Shown: positions 16,735 through 26,045 of the stretch, piece by piece | Numbering within the stretch: the first letter of the stretch is position 1 | Layout: each line of letters begins with the position of its first letter | Virus record (IMG/VR): IMGVR_UViG_3300035181_000817 | Coordinates: 1-38,348 of that record | Origin: a virus | DNA: 38,348 bases | Strand: one strand, 5' to 3' | Made by a program: the position numbers and the translations under genes | The notes under the pieces: generated by a model | Databases searched by the model: none | What the model was told of the DNA's origin: nothing | The model's input: the letters and a program-made list of their open reading frames with translations, nothing else

Positions 16735-17721
16735 ATGCCATTTGCCAGCATTATCGGCGCGGTTGCGGGGCCACTTATTGGGGACGCCCTGTTCGGCGGC
16801 AGTTCGTCTAACAGCCAAGGCGGATACCAAGGCGGGTCATACCTGCCCCCTAACCTGACTCAAGCGGCGAACGCCGAACTGGGTTTGATCCCGCAAATCA
16901 GCGCGAACAACCTCTACCAGCAGACGTTGCCAGCCGCGCAAAACGCCGTAAACGGAGCAATCTACAGCCCCTACTACGGCCAAGCACTCTCCGGTGCGCA
17001 GCAAGCGTCGCAGACCGGGATGTGGCAAGGCTCGCAGGCAGCCAACGCGGCGAACCAGCTTTACGGCCAAATGGGCCAGATTCCGTGGCTGCAAAACCAA
17101 CTCGTCCAATCCGCGTTTGACCCACAGAGCCAGCTTTACAACTACCTACGCTCGCAGAACGCAAACCAAGTCAACGCAGACCTCGCTGCGCGAGGGTTGA
17201 ACATGAGCGGGGCCGGGGCGCAGATTGCGGCGCAGCAGAACCAGTTATTCAACCAAAACTGGCAGAACGACCTACTGAACCGGCAACTAGCCGGGGTGCG
17301 CGGGGTTGGCGCACTCAATCAGTCTGCGGGGCAACTGGGATCGGTTGGGGCAAGCATCGGCACGCAAGGGGCGAATTTGATGGCCCAGTCTGCGGTGATG
17401 CCCTACCAGACGCAGCTCAATGCGGCAAACTCGCAGCTCGGGATGATGAACAGCCTTGGGCAAATGGGCCAGCAAGCCAACGTGCCGATCCAGCAGCAGA
17501 TTGCTGACTACAACGCCTACCAAGGGCTTGGAGACCCAAGGTCGCAGCTTGGGCAGCAAGACCAACTTAACAAGGCGGCGCAAGGCTTTGGCGCTACGCT
17601 TGTCAAACCGATTAGTAACGCCGTTGGCGACGCAATCAAAAATTGGGGGTCGGGCGTGAGCGGAAGCAGCGGAAGCAGCGGAAGCGGCTTCTCGGGCGAT
17701 CCCCTCGCCTACATGGGCTAA
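16735..17721 (+). CDS. Putative internal virion / DNA ejection protein 1
   Basis: 328 residues, first of three consecutive genes that look like podovirus ejection proteins. The N-terminus is a Gly/Ala hydrophobic segment (IIGAVAGPLIGDALFGG). The rest is Gln/Asn/Ala-rich and helical, with long amphipathic stretches and a Gly/Ser repeat near the end. Such proteins leave the virion with the DNA and form a conduit across the periplasm. Ribosome site AAGGAG. Confidence 0.6.
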   Translation: MPFASIIGAVAGPLIGDALFGGSSSNSQGGYQGGSYLPPNLTQAANAELGLIPQISANNLYQQTLPAAQNAVNGAIYSPYYGQALSGAQQASQTGMWQGSQAANAANQLYGQMGQIPWLQNQLVQSAFDPQSQLYNYLRSQNANQVNADLAARGLNMSGAGAQIAAQQNQLFNQNWQNDLLNRQLAGVRGVGALNQSAGQLGSVGASIGTQGANLMAQSAVMPYQTQLNAANSQLGMMNSLGQMGQQANVPIQQQIADYNAYQGLGDPRSQLGQQDQLNKAAQGFGATLVKPISNAVGDAIKNWGSGVSGSSGSSGSGFSGDPLAYMG

Positions 17722-17730
17722 GGACGAAAT

Positions 17731-19437
17731 ATGAACATCGGCAGCTACTTGCGGTTTGGCAACATGCTGACAGGCGCATATAACGCCGATCAGAAAGATA
17801 TTGCTAACCGGCAACGCCAGCAGCAGATCGACAACTTGCTGGCGACCAGCGCGCTGGCGCGTCAGATTGACAGCCAGAATTTCCGAGACCAGCAGACCGC
17901 CCTCGGTGGGTTAGGGGCGTTTTACCGAAACCTTACAAGCGACCCGCCGCCCCCTGAGACCATTGCCCCCGCTCCAACGCCAGGGCAAAACAGCGCGCGG
18001 CAGCCGCTTCCGCCAGTAGACACAGCGCAGTCGTTCCCCGTTCCGCCTCGAAGCATACAAACCGTGCAGCTACCGGGCGCAGAGTCAGTCCCTACGTTCG
18101 GCCCGAAGCAGCAGTTCGATCACATTTCGACCCCGGAGCAGGTCGCTGCTGCGGTTGACGCTAAGAAGATGAGTCCGAACGCTGCGGCGAGCATTTTGCT
18201 CGACATGGCGCGGCGCGGTGTGGGGCAAACGCCCGCGCCTGCGGCGTCGCCAGCCATGCCGCCCGCTCAGCAAGGCCAAGATGCTGATTCGCCGCTTTCG
18301 CCCGGAACTTATGGGCGCACGATGGCGCTCATTCAGAACAACCAGCCCCTTAACCTCGCTGCTCGGACTGCTGCGGACTTGCTCAAGGCGCACCCAAACA
18401 TGAGCAACCGAGAGCTTGCCCTCACCATGAGCATGGTCAACCCGGTGATAACAAAGCAAGCCGACGCCGCGCTCCGCGATGCAAGATTGAGTGACACGGA
18501 CTTTTTCAAGACCGTGAACGCGCTTTTGCAGCAGGACAGAAATCGACGTGCCGACGCATTGCTTCCGTCGCAGATTGATAAAAACGAATCGCAAGCAGCC
18601 AAAAATGCTGCTACGGCAGGTTACTATTCTGGTGGCAGCGGCGCTGGTGGCGGTGCTGCCCCGCAGGCGACCGATGCAGGTTATGACCTTGCGTTGGCTT
18701 ACTTGAACGGAAAATTGGGGGCAACAGGTGGCCCTACCGGAGCAGCGCGGCAAAAGCAAGCGTTTGATCAGCTCAAGGAAATAGGGCTACGCCCCTCTGA
18801 TGAAAAGCCGTATCAAAACGATTTGGCGGCGGCGCGTAGCGCACAAACGCAATTGACCCAACGCGCAACCACGTTGCAAGCAACGGCCGAAGCTATTGAC
18901 ACACAGCTAAGCCAAGCTGTTGCCCTCGCTAAGCAACTTAACTTGGACGGCCCCGTTACGTGGAACAGCGGCAAGCTCTACGTCGGCAACAAGGCAATAC
19001 CCACGGATTCGCCAATCTATGAAGCGATTCAGAAGTACGACACTCTTGTAAAAGACGCCTCCCGCGAGGCTGGCGCACAGCAGATGTTTGGTAGAGCTAC
19101 CGTCGCGGGCCTTAGACTCGCCGAGAAAGTTGTCGATGCAAACAAAGGCGCAGGGTTGGCCGGCGTGGTGCAGGGGCTAAAAGCCGGCGCTCAGGCGTCT
19201 GTTGAGGCGATAAACCACACTATCGCTGCAACACGAGTGATGCCAGAGTTACGCCTTATTTCGCGGGCGAGCAAACCTGAAGTAGCGGCACAGGCGCTTG
19301 GGTTTACCCCCATCAGCATGGACAAGCTGAAAGAGTATGCGAAACAGCACAAGATAACTGAAGATCAAGCGGCAATGGCGCTCAGCACGCAGCCCAACCA
19401 TCCCTATTACGTTGTTGGCTACCCCTATGGACAATAA
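17731..19437 (+). CDS. Putative internal virion / DNA ejection protein 2
   Basis: 568 residues. Predicted mostly helical, Ala/Gln-rich, with a proline-rich linker (residues ~70-175) and helical segments such as ASILLDMARRGVGQ and AADLLKAHPNMSNRELALTM. No membrane span or catalytic motif is clear. Position between two similar proteins suggests a common virion-internal role. Its last codons overlap the start of the next gene by 11 bp. Confidence 0.6.
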   Translation: MNIGSYLRFGNMLTGAYNADQKDIANRQRQQQIDNLLATSALARQIDSQNFRDQQTALGGLGAFYRNLTSDPPPPETIAPAPTPGQNSARQPLPPVDTAQSFPVPPRSIQTVQLPGAESVPTFGPKQQFDHISTPEQVAAAVDAKKMSPNAAASILLDMARRGVGQTPAPAASPAMPPAQQGQDADSPLSPGTYGRTMALIQNNQPLNLAARTAADLLKAHPNMSNRELALTMSMVNPVITKQADAALRDARLSDTDFFKTVNALLQQDRNRRADALLPSQIDKNESQAAKNAATAGYYSGGSGAGGGAAPQATDAGYDLALAYLNGKLGATGGPTGAARQKQAFDQLKEIGLRPSDEKPYQNDLAAARSAQTQLTQRATTLQATAEAIDTQLSQAVALAKQLNLDGPVTWNSGKLYVGNKAIPTDSPIYEAIQKYDTLVKDASREAGAQQMFGRATVAGLRLAEKVVDANKGAGLAGVVQGLKAGAQASVEAINHTIAATRVMPELRLISRASKPEVAAQALGFTPISMDKLKEYAKQHKITEDQAAMALSTQPNHPYYVVGYPYGQ

Positions 19438-21103
19438 CATCGACGTTAAAGACCTGCCACCCCCGCCTACCTGGATGACGGGCGGCAAACCGCCAGCGTC
19501 GCCACAAACGTCTAAAGGTTCTACTGACGTCGACGTTAAAGACCTGCCGCCCCCGCCTGCCTGGATGACGCAAACCACGAAGTCGAGCGGCAACCCAGTC
19601 GCGCCTGAACCGGAAACGCCGCAATCCGCAGGGCACAACTGGTTGGACACTGCAATACAAGGCGCTAAAGGCGTTGTAGGCGGCATGAACGTGCCCTTCT
19701 GGAACGCTGTAGGGTCAATCCCTATCCCGGCAGTGCAGCAATACGCGCAAAAAGAGGCGCAAACTGCGGGCAATTTGGGTTCGCCGACTGGACAGGCGCT
19801 CGGCCAAGGGACGACACAAGCCCTCACTATGCTGGCGCAACCTGAAATCAAGGGGGCCATGTGGATGCGAGCGGCAGGCCAAGCCGCTCTTAGCGGGTTG
19901 CAGTCTTACCTAACAGCGCCGCAAGGTGAGAAAACCAAGGCCGCCGAAGTTGGTGCAGCAGCCGGCGGCGTACTAAGCAGCGCCGGGGCAGGACTGGCCA
20001 AATGGTTAGGGGGAAAAGCAGCAACACCTGCCGCCGAACGTGCCATCCAAGAGGCTAAAGGGCAAGGCTACAAGATCATGCCGAGTGCGGCAACGGGCTT
20101 CGGCAAAAGTGCGCAGGAGCTTATCAACGCGGGGAAAGGTTCTGCCGCCGCGCACAACTACAACCTCTATGAGCAGACGCTCGCAGAGTTGGCTGGCATC
20201 CCCAAAGGCGTCAAAATCGATAGCGACTCTTTGGCGCAGGCAAACAGCGCCATCTCGAACGCATTTGCGTCAAAGCTCGCCGGAAAGACGGTCAAAATTC
20301 CAGCGACAACAGCGTCTGCTGTGCGCGGCTTGGTGGAAAAGCAGCCGGCTATTGCCGAAGAAGTTGTCGGGGCTACGGGGCTATCAAAAGCGTTCGAGGC
20401 CGCCGCGCACGGAGAGCCTATCCCTGCAAAAGATTGGTTCGCCATTGTGCGGCAGCTTAAAGCCATGCGCTACGCTCAGAAAGAACCGAATGTCCAGCGC
20501 CAGCTAAGCTCAGTCATCGACGCGCTAGAGCTACCTGTCCAGCAGTTTAGCCCCGACATTAACAAGGCGTACCGAAACTTTAACAACCAATACCGCGCCA
20601 ATGCGTTGCTCCTTGATGCAACGGCCAACGACCTAAATTTTTTGCAGACCGGCAAGATCAACCCTGTCAAAGTGTGGGCAGCGGCGATGAACGACGCAAA
20701 ATCTACAAGTGCGCAGGCAAAGACACTCATCACCGACGACCCGTTGACACAGACCGTGCGACGCGCTGCGCAGTTAGACCTTGTTCCACAAGCACGAGAG
20801 GCAGGCGACGCTGAAATGCTGAACTTGCTCCTGGCCGGCGCACATACGGCGGGTGCGCCAGTGCATTTGTCTTTGGGGTCTTTCAACGTTCTCCCAAAAA
20901 TTGGCACTGCAATGGGGTTCGGCGCAGCCGGACGCGCATTGTATGGCTCGCCAATGGGACAAAGACTACTAGAATCGGGCCAGATGGTTGACCCCTTAAC
21001 CGGGAAGCTCATTCAGGCAGGAAGCCGAGCGATGGTGTCTACCTTGCCCGGCGCACTTCCGTCCTTTTCTTCATACGATCCGTCACCTGCGCCTTCCCAA
21101 TGA
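19427..21103 (+). CDS. Putative internal virion / DNA ejection protein 3
   Basis: 558 residues from the ATG at 19427. The N-terminus has two copies of a DVKDLPPPPxWMT motif, 30 residues apart (90 bp), each encoded by a nearly identical 40-bp sequence. A Gly/Ala-rich hydrophobic region with LSSAGAGLAKWLGGKAA follows (residues ~160-200), then a large helical domain. The repeated proline motif may be a peptide that binds a partner in the virion. The stop overlaps the next start. Confidence 0.6.
   Translation: MDNNIDVKDLPPPPTWMTGGKPPASPQTSKGSTDVDVKDLPPPPAWMTQTTKSSGNPVAPEPETPQSAGHNWLDTAIQGAKGVVGGMNVPFWNAVGSIPIPAVQQYAQKEAQTAGNLGSPTGQALGQGTTQALTMLAQPEIKGAMWMRAAGQAALSGLQSYLTAPQGEKTKAAEVGAAAGGVLSSAGAGLAKWLGGKAATPAAERAIQEAKGQGYKIMPSAATGFGKSAQELINAGKGSAAAHNYNLYEQTLAELAGIPKGVKIDSDSLAQANSAISNAFASKLAGKTVKIPATTASAVRGLVEKQPAIAEEVVGATGLSKAFEAAAHGEPIPAKDWFAIVRQLKAMRYAQKEPNVQRQLSSVIDALELPVQQFSPDINKAYRNFNNQYRANALLLDATANDLNFLQTGKINPVKVWAAAMNDAKSTSAQAKTLITDDPLTQTVRRAAQLDLVPQAREAGDAEMLNLLLAGAHTAGAPVHLSLGSFNVLPKIGTAMGFGAAGRALYGSPMGQRLLESGQMVDPLTGKLIQAGSRAMVSTLPGALPSFSSYDPSPAPSQ
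19441..19570 (+). repeat. 40-bp direct repeat pair in ejection protein 3
   Basis: Copies at 19441-19480 and 19531-19570 differ at two positions, both A/G changes. They encode the duplicated DVKDLPPPPxWMT motif. Confidence 0.85.
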
Positions 21104-22410
21104 AAATTCTCGTCATCGACCCGTCGGCGTTGGCGCTCGACTTTTGCCTGCGCAGCATGGCCGAGGGCGCACAAGTCCGGTGGTTCATCCGCAACAAGCC
21201 CGATGGGTTAATCACCGTCGGGGATCATCTTGTCCAGAAAGTGCAGCATTGGGAGCAGCACATGAACTGGGCAGACTTGGTGTTCTTGCCCGACAATGCG
21301 GTCTACATGGCCGACTTGGACAAGTGGCGGCAGCGCGGGTATCCGATCTACGGGGCCAACAGCTTCACTGCGCAGTGGGAGCTAAACCGGCAGGTCGGCA
21401 TGGATGTGCTCAAAGCGCATGGCGTGCCGCTCATCGAGGGCGAGACGTTCACCAGCTACGACAAGGCCATTGCCTACGTCAAGGCCAACATGGGGCGCTA
21501 CGTTTCCAAGCCGTTCGGAGACGCAGACCGCAGCCTGTCCTACGTCAGCAAAGGGCCGGCAGATATGGTCTACATGCTGGAAAAGTGGAAAAAGACCGGC
21601 AGGCACGTCCCCGCGTTCATCATGCAGAAGTTCCAACCCGGCATCGAGATGGCCGTGGGCGCATGGGTCGGGCCTGCCGGGTTCGCAAGCCCTTGGTGCG
21701 AGAACTTCGAGCACAAGAAGCTGATGAACGACGACAAAGGTCCGAACACAGGGGAGATGGGCACCGTCGTCACTTACACCGAGAAGTCCAAACTGGCCGA
21801 CAAAGTGCTCAAGCCGCTGGAGGAGTATCTAGTGCGCAGTGGGCACATTGGGTTCGTGGATGTTGCAGTCATCATTGACAACAAAGGCAATCCGTGGCCG
21901 CTAGAGTTTACGATGCGCCCAGGTTGGCCGATCTTCAACATTCAGCAGCAACTACACCGGAGCACAGCAAAATGGATGCTCGAAAGCCTAAACGGATCAT
22001 CGATCTGGACGAACTTCTTGACGGGCCTGTCGGCGACGGGGGTCGTGCTGGCGATCCCGGACTTTCCTTACAACAAACTGAGCCGCAAAGAAGTGTCGGG
22101 CACGCCGATCTACAACCTGGACGCGGTGAGCAGCCACATCCACCCCTGCGAGCTGAAGGCGGCGAAGGTGCCAGTGGAGCGCGGGAACAAGATCGTGGAG
22201 GAAATGCACCTCGTGAGCGCCGGGACGTATCTACTCATCGCAGCGGCGGCAGCGCCGACAGTGGACGCAAGTCGGGAGCAAGCCTACAAAGCCTTGGACT
22301 CGTTGTCGGTGCCGAACTCCCCGATATATCGGACGGACATTGGCAAGCGCCTCAGCTCCCAGTTGCCCAAGTTGCAGAAGATGGGCTATGCAACGAGCCT
22401 GAAACTGTAA
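21100..22410 (+). CDS. PurD-like ATP-grasp ligase family protein
   Basis: 436 residues. A short Rossmann-like N-terminus (KILVIDPSALALDF) is followed by ATP-grasp features: KPFGDADRSLSYVSKG, an IMQKFQPGIEMAVGAWV strand, and KKLMNDDKGPNTGEMGT, closely recalling the GPNTGGMG signature of phosphoribosylamine-glycine ligase (PurD). In PurD the metal-binding segment reads ExNxRFGDPE; here it is LEFTMRPGWP, so the Asn and the FGDPE are lost. The protein is probably an ATP-dependent carboxylate-amine ligase with a different substrate, unlikely to make GAR. It sits in the late gene block, overlapping the ejection gene by ATGA. Confidence 0.75.
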   Translation: MKILVIDPSALALDFCLRSMAEGAQVRWFIRNKPDGLITVGDHLVQKVQHWEQHMNWADLVFLPDNAVYMADLDKWRQRGYPIYGANSFTAQWELNRQVGMDVLKAHGVPLIEGETFTSYDKAIAYVKANMGRYVSKPFGDADRSLSYVSKGPADMVYMLEKWKKTGRHVPAFIMQKFQPGIEMAVGAWVGPAGFASPWCENFEHKKLMNDDKGPNTGEMGTVVTYTEKSKLADKVLKPLEEYLVRSGHIGFVDVAVIIDNKGNPWPLEFTMRPGWPIFNIQQQLHRSTAKWMLESLNGSSIWTNFLTGLSATGVVLAIPDFPYNKLSRKEVSGTPIYNLDAVSSHIHPCELKAAKVPVERGNKIVEEMHLVSAGTYLLIAAAAAPTVDASREQAYKALDSLSVPNSPIYRTDIGKRLSSQLPKLQKMGYATSLKL

Positions 22411-22688
22411 ACAACGAGCAGACCAATCACCTCAACCGGATCGTCAACAAGGCGCTGCGCAAGATCGAGGACATTCTTGACCTCAACCCTGCGCCTTGGG
22501 ACAACGACTATGCGCGGCTGCTATCCATCCAGAAGGACGCAGCCGCCAGCGCGATCAATATGGCGATCAAGGCCGACGAAAGCCGGTTCCGTGCGCAGTC
22601 GGACGCGGCTATTGCAGTGATCCTAGATGAAGTGCGCAGGCTCAAGGCCGGGCGCGCGCAAGCGGTGATTGAGAATCACGCCACTTGA
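22386..22688 (+). CDS. Conserved-looking small helical frame with no normal start codon
   Basis: An open frame in the -1 phase relative to the PurD-like gene, ending at 22688. Its visible protein is coherent: LNRIVNKALRKIEDILDLNP, then YARLLSIQKDAAASAINMAI and ADESRFRAQSDAAIAVILDE, a helical, charged small protein of about 90 residues. No ATG, GTG or TTG occurs in frame from about 22,225 to 22,559. It must begin at a rare codon (ATC, ATT or CTG), arise by -1 frameshifting from the upstream gene, or be affected by a sequencing error. Helical content recalls small terminase subunits, but that is a weak guess. Its end overlaps the opposing PrimPol gene. Confidence 0.5.
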   Translation, partial: LCNEPETVNNEQTNHLNRIVNKALRKIEDILDLNPAPWDNDYARLLSIQKDAAASAINMAIKADESRFRAQSDAAIAVILDEVRRLKAGRAQAVIENHAT

Positions 22689-25144
22689 GCTTCGTCCTCT
22701 TGCTTGAACTCGAAGCCGAGCCTATCAGTGTCGATTTCGAGGCATTGCGTCTGCCCTTGCGGGGGAACGCCCGTCATGCCCTTGGTCAGCGTCACCTTAC
22801 GCAAGCCGCGCAAAACGCCGATCTTGCGCAGTTCGCGCTGCGCGTCAGCCCAGTCTAGCCGCCGCTGCAACGCATAGCGGCGCATGAGCGTGTAAGAGAC
22901 ATAGAGCGTGCGGCTAGGCGCTTCATAGCGCATGGTGTAGGGCGGCGTGGTGCGGATCAGGTCGAACACCACGTTCTGCATGTTGGTCTGCACGCAATGC
23001 GCGATGTTCTCGTTGATGAAGTCTGTAAGCGTTTGTGTCGCGTCTGACTCGTAGGCGCTGCGGTGCTCCCGTTCAGCCAGGATCAGTTCGCGGCCAAATT
23101 CCAGCACGGCGTTCGCATCGACGGGGATGCCGAGCGCGGCCTTCACGACGCGGGCCATCATGGCTGCGCCAGCGACCATGTTGACGCGGATGCGTTCTTC
23201 AGTCGGTGCCTGAATCGCCGCTTGCAGTGCGCTTTTGACTTTTTCCAGCCCCTGCGCGATCAAGTCTTTGTGGTCGACCAAGTATTGCGCCAGGACGTGT
23301 CCGGCAGATCCGGCGTTCGCCATCAGCAGGCGCTTCATCATGTCGCCATCCTGCAAGCGGGCGTTGGGCGGCAACACCACGCGCATTTCCAGCACGCGGA
23401 AAGCCTCCGGGATTGCGCCCAAATCCATTAGTTTTTCGATGATGGATGTGTTGCTGCTCGATGTGAGGATGGTGTGCCATTCCGGGGCCATCTCGCGCAT
23501 GTGGCCCGAGCGGTCAAGCCGCCGCTTGTCCCGGCCTTCGGACACGTCGTAGGCGAGCACGGCGAGCTTTTGGCCGTCGAGTTTCGTCAGTTCTTCGGCC
23601 TGCACCGGAAGGTTGTGCATGATGGAGAGGAACGCCACCCGCGCGTTCTCGGTGTCCTGGGCCTTGCTGAACGCGGACTCTTGCGTCCCGAATACGCTCG
23701 TAATGGCGCTCTGCACAGTGGACTTGCCTTGCCCTGAAGGGCCGACCAGCGACAGGATGCCGCCACGCTCGCCCGACAGCTTCATCAACGGCGCGGCCAG
23801 CGAGCACATGAACGCGAAGGTCTGCTTGGGGCTGTCGCCGCACAGCAGGGGCAACACCGCCTCGCGCCACGCGTTCACGTCCCCGACCAGGGGCATATAC
23901 CGCGCCAGTTGCGCAGCGTGCGGTTCCAGATGCACCAGCACCGGCACTTGGCCTGCGCGATAAAGCCGGTTGCCGACAAGGAAACTGCCGTCCGCTTGCC
24001 AGCCGAATTGTTTGTATGAGTCCGTCACTTTTTGCTCCCGCTCCAGTTTCTCTTTCGACGCAATCAGAAACGCCTTAACTCCAGTCGCACGCTTGCCGAA
24101 CACGCTCACGCCGATGTTGTTCAGCGCCTGCTCGAACTCCCGGCTCAGTTGCGCCATCGTTAAGTGGTGCTTGGCCTCATGCGGGTTGAGCACTGTCACT
24201 TCGATGTATCGCTGCTCCTGCACGCCGGGGATGCGGATGACGTTCGTCACGGCAACCGGGTAGTGCAGCAGTGTGTCCCATGTCGCCTCGCCGCTTTCTT
24301 CGTCTTTTACCTTGACCTGCAAGGTGCCTGCATGAATGCGGTAGCCATCGGGGATGAACGGTGCCAGTGCCTTCCACTGCTCAACTTCTGGCGCTGGCTC
24401 AATGCCGCGCCGTTCTTTGCCACGAATGATTGCCAACACCTCAGCCTCGGGCAGCGGCGGCACGCACTTGGACTCGTTCAGCGCCAGCACTTCGGCCACC
24501 AAGTCATCGCCCTCAACGCCAGCCTTGATCTTGGCGTAGCAAGCTTGGCTCAGATAGTCGTTGCGCCCGCCGTGCGGGATGACGCCCAAGGCCGCCGCCA
24601 ACATCCCCGTAGGTGCGTCCAGCGGGCTTTGCTGTCGCGGGGTTGCCTGCGCCTTGGCAAGCAGCTTCGCGGGCAGCATCGGCATATCGTCCAGCGACGG
24701 CGGCAGGCCGTTAATCCAACGGTATTGCCACGGCGTGCCTTCGTCGTCAACGACGACCGATGGAGGCAACACGTCCTGGCCGCCAGCGGCTCGCAGTTCA
24801 AACCCATGCTGGTGCAAGGCGACTGTGCGCATACCCTCTGGTGCGCGGAATAGCGCCTTCCAGCGGCGCGGCCTGCCGCTCGTCCAGACGGGGCACGCAG
24901 CGACGATTTGCTTGAGCGCATCGGGCGAGAGCCCCTGCGCAGCCCACCACGCCTTAAACAGCGTGGAGTCGTCAACATCAAGACAACAGGTGCCAGAAAG
25001 CGCATGGTTGACGCCCACATTGCCGCGTTCGAGACGCGCAACGTCCTCGCATCTTCGCTCCACCCACCCCTGCTCTCTCGGCCCTTTTTCGTCTCGCGGG
25101 ATAGCGACAAGTGCTAACCCTAACCGTAGATAGTCTTGGATCAT
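22676..25144 (-). CDS. PrimPol-helicase replication protein (AEP primase + DUF927-like helicase)
   Basis: 822 residues, the likely replication initiator. The N-terminal ~150 residues form an archaeo-eukaryotic primase-polymerase domain with the LDVDD catalytic motif (residues 55-59) and VWTSGRPRRWKALFR. Residues ~185-245 resemble the primase C-terminal module (GGRNDYLSQACYAKIKAG). A superfamily 3 or DUF927-like ATPase follows, with Walker A GPSGQGKST at 468-476 and QAEEL further on. It lies at the far end of the leftward early arm, with no clear ribosome site, and converges with the forward arm by 13 bp. Confidence 0.85.
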   Translation of the reverse strand: MIQDYLRLGLALVAIPRDEKGPREQGWVERRCEDVARLERGNVGVNHALSGTCCLDVDDSTLFKAWWAAQGLSPDALKQIVAACPVWTSGRPRRWKALFRAPEGMRTVALHQHGFELRAAGGQDVLPPSVVVDDEGTPWQYRWINGLPPSLDDMPMLPAKLLAKAQATPRQQSPLDAPTGMLAAALGVIPHGGRNDYLSQACYAKIKAGVEGDDLVAEVLALNESKCVPPLPEAEVLAIIRGKERRGIEPAPEVEQWKALAPFIPDGYRIHAGTLQVKVKDEESGEATWDTLLHYPVAVTNVIRIPGVQEQRYIEVTVLNPHEAKHHLTMAQLSREFEQALNNIGVSVFGKRATGVKAFLIASKEKLEREQKVTDSYKQFGWQADGSFLVGNRLYRAGQVPVLVHLEPHAAQLARYMPLVGDVNAWREAVLPLLCGDSPKQTFAFMCSLAAPLMKLSGERGGILSLVGPSGQGKSTVQSAITSVFGTQESAFSKAQDTENARVAFLSIMHNLPVQAEELTKLDGQKLAVLAYDVSEGRDKRRLDRSGHMREMAPEWHTILTSSSNTSIIEKLMDLGAIPEAFRVLEMRVVLPPNARLQDGDMMKRLLMANAGSAGHVLAQYLVDHKDLIAQGLEKVKSALQAAIQAPTEERIRVNMVAGAAMMARVVKAALGIPVDANAVLEFGRELILAEREHRSAYESDATQTLTDFINENIAHCVQTNMQNVVFDLIRTTPPYTMRYEAPSRTLYVSYTLMRRYALQRRLDWADAQRELRKIGVLRGLRKVTLTKGMTGVPPQGQTQCLEIDTDRLGFEFKQEDEAQVA

Positions 25145-25164
25145 TTTGAAAGGGGAAAAGGATC

Positions 25165-25179
25165 GGGGCGGGGAGCCCC
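25165..25179 (-). terminator. Weak hairpin between ssDNA-binding candidate and PrimPol gene
   Basis: On the transcribed strand a GGGGC stem, TCCCC loop and GCCCC stem, followed by GATCCTTTTCCCC rather than a clean T tract. It may attenuate transcription into the PrimPol gene. Confidence is low. Confidence 0.3.
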
Positions 25180-25193
25180 AATCCTATACTCGA

Positions 25194-26045
25194 TCAGTCG
25201 CCGAGCAAAGCGTCCAGGTCAACTTTTTCAGCCACCCCCGTCTTGGCCTTGGAAAGCGGTGTCACCTTCTTCTCCGGCGCGGCGATAGGCGCTTCTTCCA
25301 CCGCAGGAGCTTCCATCACGACCTCCCGAACGGGCGCAGCGACCATCGGCGCACCCATGCCAACCGCAGCCTTCGCGCCCTCGCTCTGACGCAGTTGCAC
25401 CGCAGCGTGCAGTTCTTCCTCGGTCAACGGGCGCTTGATCGTAAAGATCACACGCGGGTAGTCGCTCTTAGCATCGAACGACGCATCGAACACCACACGC
25501 TCAAGGTCGATGTTCTGGCGAACAGCGTCCTTGACCGCATCGGCAAACGCCAGCATGTTCATGGGCGAGAGCCGCCACGCAAAAATTTGCGCGTCGGGAT
25601 CGCCCACCAGCATGACGGCGATGCGCTTGGAGTCCTTGCACCGTTTGTTTTTCTTGCCCGACACCGGGTTGATGTCGCTGCCCCAAACGTTATGCGGGCA
25701 GTTTGCGCACGAGGGCGACTGCGGGTGCTCAACACCGTCGTTGGGGCGGATGCCGTTGTCCGAGGCGCAGTCCGGGGCGCGGGGTTCGCCGTCCGGGTCA
25801 TACTTGCTCAGGTAGAACGTCTTGCTCTTGGCCGGGTTTGCAGCGATCAGCGCAAACTGGATGTTGAACGAGTTCAGCACATGCTCCTCGCCATCGAGCA
25901 TACGCAAGCGCCAGCGTGCGCCCTTGATGCTGATCTCGGGGAACGTGCGGCCTTCGCCGGACATTCCGCTGATTACGTCAGCCGCAAGGCTAGACAGCCC
26001 TGCAACGGTCGGCAGGTTCGTGGTTTTAGTGGTCAGGTTACTCAT
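25194..26045 (-). CDS. Putative ssDNA-binding protein with zinc-binding cysteines
   Basis: 283 residues. Four cysteines (C93, C113, C116, C136) in a CxxxxxG ... CxxC ... C layout around residues 93-136 suggest a zinc site. The flanking beta-rich segments and an acidic C-terminal tail ending VDLDALLGD resemble phage single-stranded-DNA-binding proteins, whose acidic tails recruit partners. Its place between PrimPol and helicase genes supports a replication role. No exact family is recognised; the ssDNA-binding call is inference. Ribosome site AAGGAG; its start overlaps the upstream stop (ATGA). Confidence 0.55.
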   Translation of the reverse strand: MSNLTTKTTNLPTVAGLSSLAADVISGMSGEGRTFPEISIKGARWRLRMLDGEEHVLNSFNIQFALIAANPAKSKTFYLSKYDPDGEPRAPDCASDNGIRPNDGVEHPQSPSCANCPHNVWGSDINPVSGKKNKRCKDSKRIAVMLVGDPDAQIFAWRLSPMNMLAFADAVKDAVRQNIDLERVVFDASFDAKSDYPRVIFTIKRPLTEEELHAAVQLRQSEGAKAAVGMGAPMVAAPVREVVMEAPAVEEAPIAAPEKKVTPLSKAKTGVAEKVDLDALLGD

